64,000 nucleotides of DNA, from positions 8,939 to 72,938 of the forward strand of contig MLAK01000578.1 in assembly GCA_001839685.1 (NCBI GenBank), in the 5' to 3' direction. Made by a program: the position numbers and the translations under genes. This document shows, piece after piece, positions 60,867 through 64,000 of this stretch. The notes beneath the pieces were generated by a model that had not been told where the DNA came from, ran no database searches, and saw nothing but the letters and a program-made list of their open reading frames with translations. Source of the DNA: Tritrichomonas foetus. Its lineage: Eukaryota; Parabasalia; Tritrichomonadida; Tritrichomonadidae. Within the stretch, counting starts at the first letter, position 1. The number at the start of each line of letters is the position of its first letter.

Positions 60867-61277
60867 TTATGCGCTACGACCAAGCTTTTGGAGAGCCTTT
60901 TCGCGACCGAGTCTCTTCTTCTCAATGAGGTTCTTGCGGTATTTGTCCATCTTGATCTTTGTGATGACGACGTTGCTAGGGTGGATTGGAATGAAGACTG
61001 TCTCGTTGCTGAGTTTCTGTTTTGTGACTGACTCGACGTTGATGCGCATTGTGCTGAGTTTGACAGCAACAACACGGCCTGAGCGTGTCTTGTATTGACC
61101 ACGAACGACTTCAACTTCATCATCACGGCGGATTGGGAGGCGTTTGATTCCGTGTGTGCTTTGGAGGTCTTTGGAGAGTGGAGCACTCATTGAAACATGT
61201 TTTTCTTCTTTGGTAGCATTGAAGAACTGTTTACGAACTTTGCGAGCTTGAGAAGAAACAAATGGATTTGTTTTCAT
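60867..61277 (-). CDS. RPL26: 60S ribosomal protein L26 (uL24)
   Basis: A complete 136-aa uL24. The eukaryotic start MKTNPFVSSQARKVRKQFFN matches the conserved 'MKxNPxVSSxRRKxRKxHFxA'. Next come APLSKDLQ, then the KOW motif PIRRDDEVEVVRGQYKTRSG (about 50-69), and IHPSNVVITKIKMDKYRKN near the end. It is an early-assembling protein of the large subunit near the exit tunnel. The reading frame stays open for 33 more codons upstream, beginning with an ATG at 61376, but homology puts the start at 61277. Codon use is more GC-rich at third positions than its neighbours, as expected for a highly expressed gene. Confidence 0.96.
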   Translation of the reverse strand: MKTNPFVSSQARKVRKQFFNATKEEKHVSMSAPLSKDLQSTHGIKRLPIRRDDEVEVVRGQYKTRSGRVVAVKLSTMRINVESVTKQKLSNETVFIPIHPSNVVITKIKMDKYRKNLIEKKRLGREKALQKLGRSA

Positions 61278-61563
61278 TAAAAAGGATGGCTGGACATTAA
61301 TATTCAAAAATTTAAATTGGCAGGTTTTTTCTTCTGAATAAATATATGAAAGAAGTTTCCATTCTGGTAGAGACATGCTATATGAAAAACAGTATCTTTA
61401 TTACGAAACTCTTTCTGAGAAAAACTTTGTTGATCAGGAAATTTGCTAACTTTCGAAATCCAAAATGCTTTAATAAATTAAATCATGAAGAGATTTACCC
61501 AGACACGCTACACCCCAATAAATAACGAGTGAAATATGGAAAAACCATTCAATATTTTCTTTG

Positions 61564-61897
61564 AATTTTTTTTTAGGCTTTCTCCAAAATCGCTCTTTTT
61601 TCGGTTTAATTGTTGCAAAATTTCAAAACTATGAATAAATATGGCTCATAACTATAAAAAATAGATTTAACAATTGACTGAAAGCTGTTCACCCGAAAAC
61701 TGAAACAATAGCTTCTTCAGAATCATTTTCGAAATATTTTTGAATTCGGCCATTTGCGAAGTTTGCGATAAGGGAAATTTTCGTCATTCTTTTAGCTATT
61801 TGGGTTTTGATTTTTGACTGATGGTATTAAGTAATACTGATGATAAGGATCATTTTAGTGATTTCGTACGTTAAGACTATTTGGTTTGTATACATCT
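61564..61897 (-). repeat. 333-bp repeat, copy B (inverted relative to 20085-20417)
   Basis: The reverse complement of this stretch equals copy A except for one substitution and one extra A in a homopolymer. The 32-codon frame is kept (61689-61787, minus strand), with Lys instead of Glu at position 3. The flanks of the two copies are unrelated and both boundaries are sharp. Confidence 0.9.
61689..61787 (-). pseudogene. Short frame in repeat copy B (32 aa)
   Basis: Same frame as at 20195-20293 with one amino-acid change (Glu3 to Lys). See copy A; a 5' gene fragment is the likeliest reading. Confidence 0.35.
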
Positions 61898-62057
61898 GCA
61901 GAATTACTTTAACTGAATGTTTGCGAATAATATCATTCTGAGAAAATCACGACAAAACATTTGAATTTTTCAAGCTCATAGAAAAATTGATTTATTAGCA
62001 CCTTGACTTTTTGTGTTTTCTCCAAAAATTTTAGAGAAAATCTCCAATCCCAACTTG

Positions 62058-63152
62058 ATGAACATGGAACACGAAGGGGTCAATTGCGATAACTTCAACA
62101 ACATTCCACACGAAGTAAGGAACTATAAATTCATAAGATCAATCGGCCGCGGGCCCAATTCGATTGTAAAGCTTGCCACAGATATCGATACTGATGATCA
62201 ATATGCGATCAAAATTATGCACGTTGGTGAACTAATTGAGAAAGGATTATACGATACAGCAATAGCGGAAATTAAGATGAATCAAAAATTTGATTCACCC
62301 CATATTTTGAAAGTATTCGATCACTTTCAAGAAGGCGATTTTTATTATGTTGTAACTGAGTATTGTAAAAACGGAACACTTTTTCAATACATTTCTGACA
62401 AAGGAAGCTTTTCAGAAAATGATTGTCGCAATATTTTCCGCGGCATTGTTGAAAGTATTGCCTATTTGCATTCAAAGAATTTCTCACATCGTGGGCTTGT
62501 TTTGGATGCTTTTTTGCTTGATGAAAAAAATGAAATTAAATTGACTAATTTCAGAACAGTTCATCAAACAATACAACATCAACTGTTAGTTTCACAATGT
62601 GGTTCGCCACTTTTTGCACCACCAGAAGTTATTCGTAATCTCCCTTATGAAGGTGAAAAAGTTGATGTTTGGGCACTAGGCGTAATTTTGTATACAATGT
62701 TTACTGGAACGATGCCATTCGTTGATAAAAACCCATCAAAGTTATTAGCAAAGATAGTAATGGGTGAATATACTATTCCCCAAACGGCTCCACCACTTCT
62801 GCAAGATTTATTGACAACTTTGATGAGTGTTGAACCGGAAAGGAGGCCTTCTTCATGGGATATTTTAAGGCATCCATGGTTTTTGATGCTTGAGAAGCCT
62901 GCTCAAGCAAATCCAAATCATTTACGAAATAGTGAGAAAACGAAATTTTCACAAACAGGTCCTTCTCCAATTCGAATGAATCGATCATGCACTTCATCAT
63001 CATTGAAGCATAACCAGATCTCATCAACGGCGAAAATCTTCTTGCCAAGAAAAAAAAATTCACAACGAGATTTGTCAATTTCATCATCGCGCGAAATCCT
63101 GACAAGAAGGAGATCAATTTCGCACATCCAAAAGAAAAACATTCCTGTATAA
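62058..63152 (+). CDS. Pseudokinase of protein-kinase fold (364 aa)
   Basis: A kinase fold at about 22-265 with key catalytic residues lost. The glycine loop is SIGRGPNSIV, lacking the third Gly. The ATP lysine is kept (YAIK, Lys52) and so is a helix-C Glu (AIAEIK). But HRDxKxxN reads HRGLVLDA: the catalytic Asp, Lys and Asn are all replaced (about 144-151). DFG reads NFR (about 164-166). The activation segment CGSPLFAPPEV and DVWALGVILYTMF are normal. Phosphotransfer is therefore very unlikely; ATP binding is possible. The C-terminal 95 residues are basic and Ser-rich. The fold resembles CAMK/SNF1-like kinases. The ATG at 62058 is the first in frame; an upstream GTG at 62013 is ignored. A scaffold or allosteric role is inference. 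Confidence 0.88.
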   Translation: MNMEHEGVNCDNFNNIPHEVRNYKFIRSIGRGPNSIVKLATDIDTDDQYAIKIMHVGELIEKGLYDTAIAEIKMNQKFDSPHILKVFDHFQEGDFYYVVTEYCKNGTLFQYISDKGSFSENDCRNIFRGIVESIAYLHSKNFSHRGLVLDAFLLDEKNEIKLTNFRTVHQTIQHQLLVSQCGSPLFAPPEVIRNLPYEGEKVDVWALGVILYTMFTGTMPFVDKNPSKLLAKIVMGEYTIPQTAPPLLQDLLTTLMSVEPERRPSSWDILRHPWFLMLEKPAQANPNHLRNSEKTKFSQTGPSPIRMNRSCTSSSLKHNQISSTAKIFLPRKKNSQRDLSISSSREILTRRRSISHIQKKNIPV

Positions 63153-63695
63153 TCAATATTATTTGTAATAAATGTTGTTTTATTTGTTTATGTGTTAAAC
63201 TTAGTAATTATTTTTAACTACATTAGAAATATTTTGTTTGTGATTTTGATCTGATCTGTGTTTGACTCTAATCTCACGATAGACGTCTGTTTTGACACTT
63301 ATATGATCAAGGTAAAAATATCTTGTGAAATTGTATATTATCATATAAGCAAAAAGCAATGACATATGGAAATAACTATATTATGAATAATTGAAGACTA
63401 ATAAATTGTATTTATTCCTCTGTAATATAGAAGAACCAGCTTGATAAAGATTACAAACAAACTTGGTCAATGATAGAAGCGGATGAGAATTTAAAGCTTT
63501 ACATTTATTTTTAATAATGTAGAAGGATAATCATTTTTTACTAAAAAATTTAAAGATGATCAACAAATAAGATAAATAACAAGCAAGTTGAATAAATCAT
63601 TATATTATTTAAACATAAAAATTCTGTTTGATGAATTTCTAAACTGCTTTCATCTACGAAAAGCTAAAATAAGAATATTAGAAAAACAATACAAG
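63153..63695. other. Convergent intergenic region
   Basis: AT-rich, non-coding, between the pseudokinase (+) and the edge gene (-). Nothing notable seen. Confidence 0.45.
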
Positions 63696-64000
63696 TTAAT
63701 TCAACACCTTTAAATCTTCAATCAGGGCAGTTACATTCACAGCTGATATCCATTTAAACATTTCGCCTTCAGTTTTGAAAGATAGAGTGTAGCTTTTCCT
63801 TTGACTGTCTTTCAAAACGCCATCTTTCATTTTTTTCCCGAATTCCCGATTATCGAACCTTTGTAGAAACATGCAGTATTGTTTTTTCCCACTTGCTCTT
63901 TGATGTGCTATTACACCATCGAGTCCAACTTCACTTATTTCTTTTCCTTTATCTTTAATTTCTCTACAAATTATTTTATTTCCATCTTTTGAATAATTAT
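63696..64000 (-). CDS. 3' end of a gene with a PH-domain-like C-terminus (partial)
   Basis: An open minus-strand frame of 100 codons enters from the right edge and stops at TAA (63696-63698). Its translation contains KQYCMFLQRFDNREF, then SYTLSFKTEGEMFKWISAVN and a helical end TALIEDLKVLN. The strand 'sytLsf' followed by a helix with a Trp ('e.~~Wi~ai~') is the usual end of a PH domain, which binds phosphoinositides or proteins. The start and any other domain lie beyond the window. More coding-like composition than the adjacent DNA supports it. Confidence 0.6.
   Translation of the reverse strand, partial: NYSKDGNKIICREIKDKGKEISEVGLDGVIAHQRASGKKQYCMFLQRFDNREFGKKMKDGVLKDSQRKSYTLSFKTEGEMFKWISAVNVTALIEDLKVLN

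Larger units (their letters stand above)
61278..62057. other. Intergenic region with repeat copy B
   Basis: Holds the 5' flank of uL24 and the second copy of the 333-bp repeat (61564-61897), then the 5' flank of the pseudokinase gene with a TCATA word at 61976. Confidence 0.55.

Noticed and set aside
61278..61376. 33-residue N-terminal extension of uL24 (ATG at 61376)
   Set aside because: The conserved eukaryotic uL24 start MKTNPFVSS begins at 61277; the extension has no counterpart in the family.

Overview
The window reads as nuclear DNA of a parabasalid protist, most likely a trichomonad; Tritrichomonas is my guess for the genus, as an inference only. The grounds are: very AT-rich DNA; long uninterrupted eukaryotic reading frames with the standard code; core eukaryotic genes (UTP20-like, RNase P/MRP p29, uL24, COMMD, SAPS, BEACH, eukaryotic protein kinases, a CFAP97-like flagellar protein); a eukaryotic tRNA-Arg(CCT) with no encoded CCA; perfect trichomonad Inr elements (TCAYW) 11-50 nt before many start codons; and stop codons that often run into TAAA, the parabasalid poly(A) context. 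I found no convincing intron, transposase, rRNA or CRISPR.

Layout. 1-7.3 kb: a ubiquitin-like family gene (-), RNase P/MRP p29 (+), a 1198-aa low-complexity coiled-coil protein (-) and an ABHD-type hydrolase (-). 7.7-16.6 kb: a 2205-aa UTP20-like HEAT protein and a TPR plus SGNH-like protein (both +). 16.6-23.7 kb: sparse, with a 2.7-kb non-coding stretch carrying oriented TGTCYA motifs, an unrecognised helical protein (-), one copy of a 333-bp repeat and a membrane-anchored MOCOS-like sulfurase (-). 23.7-36 kb: two coiled-coil proteins and a SAPS protein (+), then a C2-like protein, a COMMD protein and another coiled-coil protein (-). 36.4-47 kb: a multi-pass membrane protein (+), a bacterial-type single-domain CrcB/Fluc channel (-), tRNA-Arg (-) and a 2413-aa BEACH-WD40 protein (+). 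48.3-58.6 kb: a Cys/His protein, thioredoxin, a protein kinase, an armadillo-like protein and a second ubiquitin-like family member (all +), separated by long AT-rich gaps. 59.5-64 kb: a CFAP97-like protein and uL24 (-), the second, inverted repeat copy, a pseudokinase (+) and the 3' end of a PH-like gene (-) running off the edge.

The genes are individually promoted and do not form operons. Several bear on RNA and ribosome production (p29, UTP20, uL24, tRNA-Arg), others on trafficking (BEACH, SAPS, COMMD) and the flagellar cytoskeleton (CFAP97-like, perhaps the C2 protein).

The most unusual signals are: a nearly identical 333-bp inverted repeat about 41 kb apart that carries its own promoter-like and start-codon context; two genes (crcB and the second ubiquitin-like gene) with a perfect Inr but no AUG; a pseudokinase; a BEACH domain lacking its hallmark block; a TPR-SGNH fusion with an altered nucleophile; and several strong isolated hairpins in gene-free DNA.
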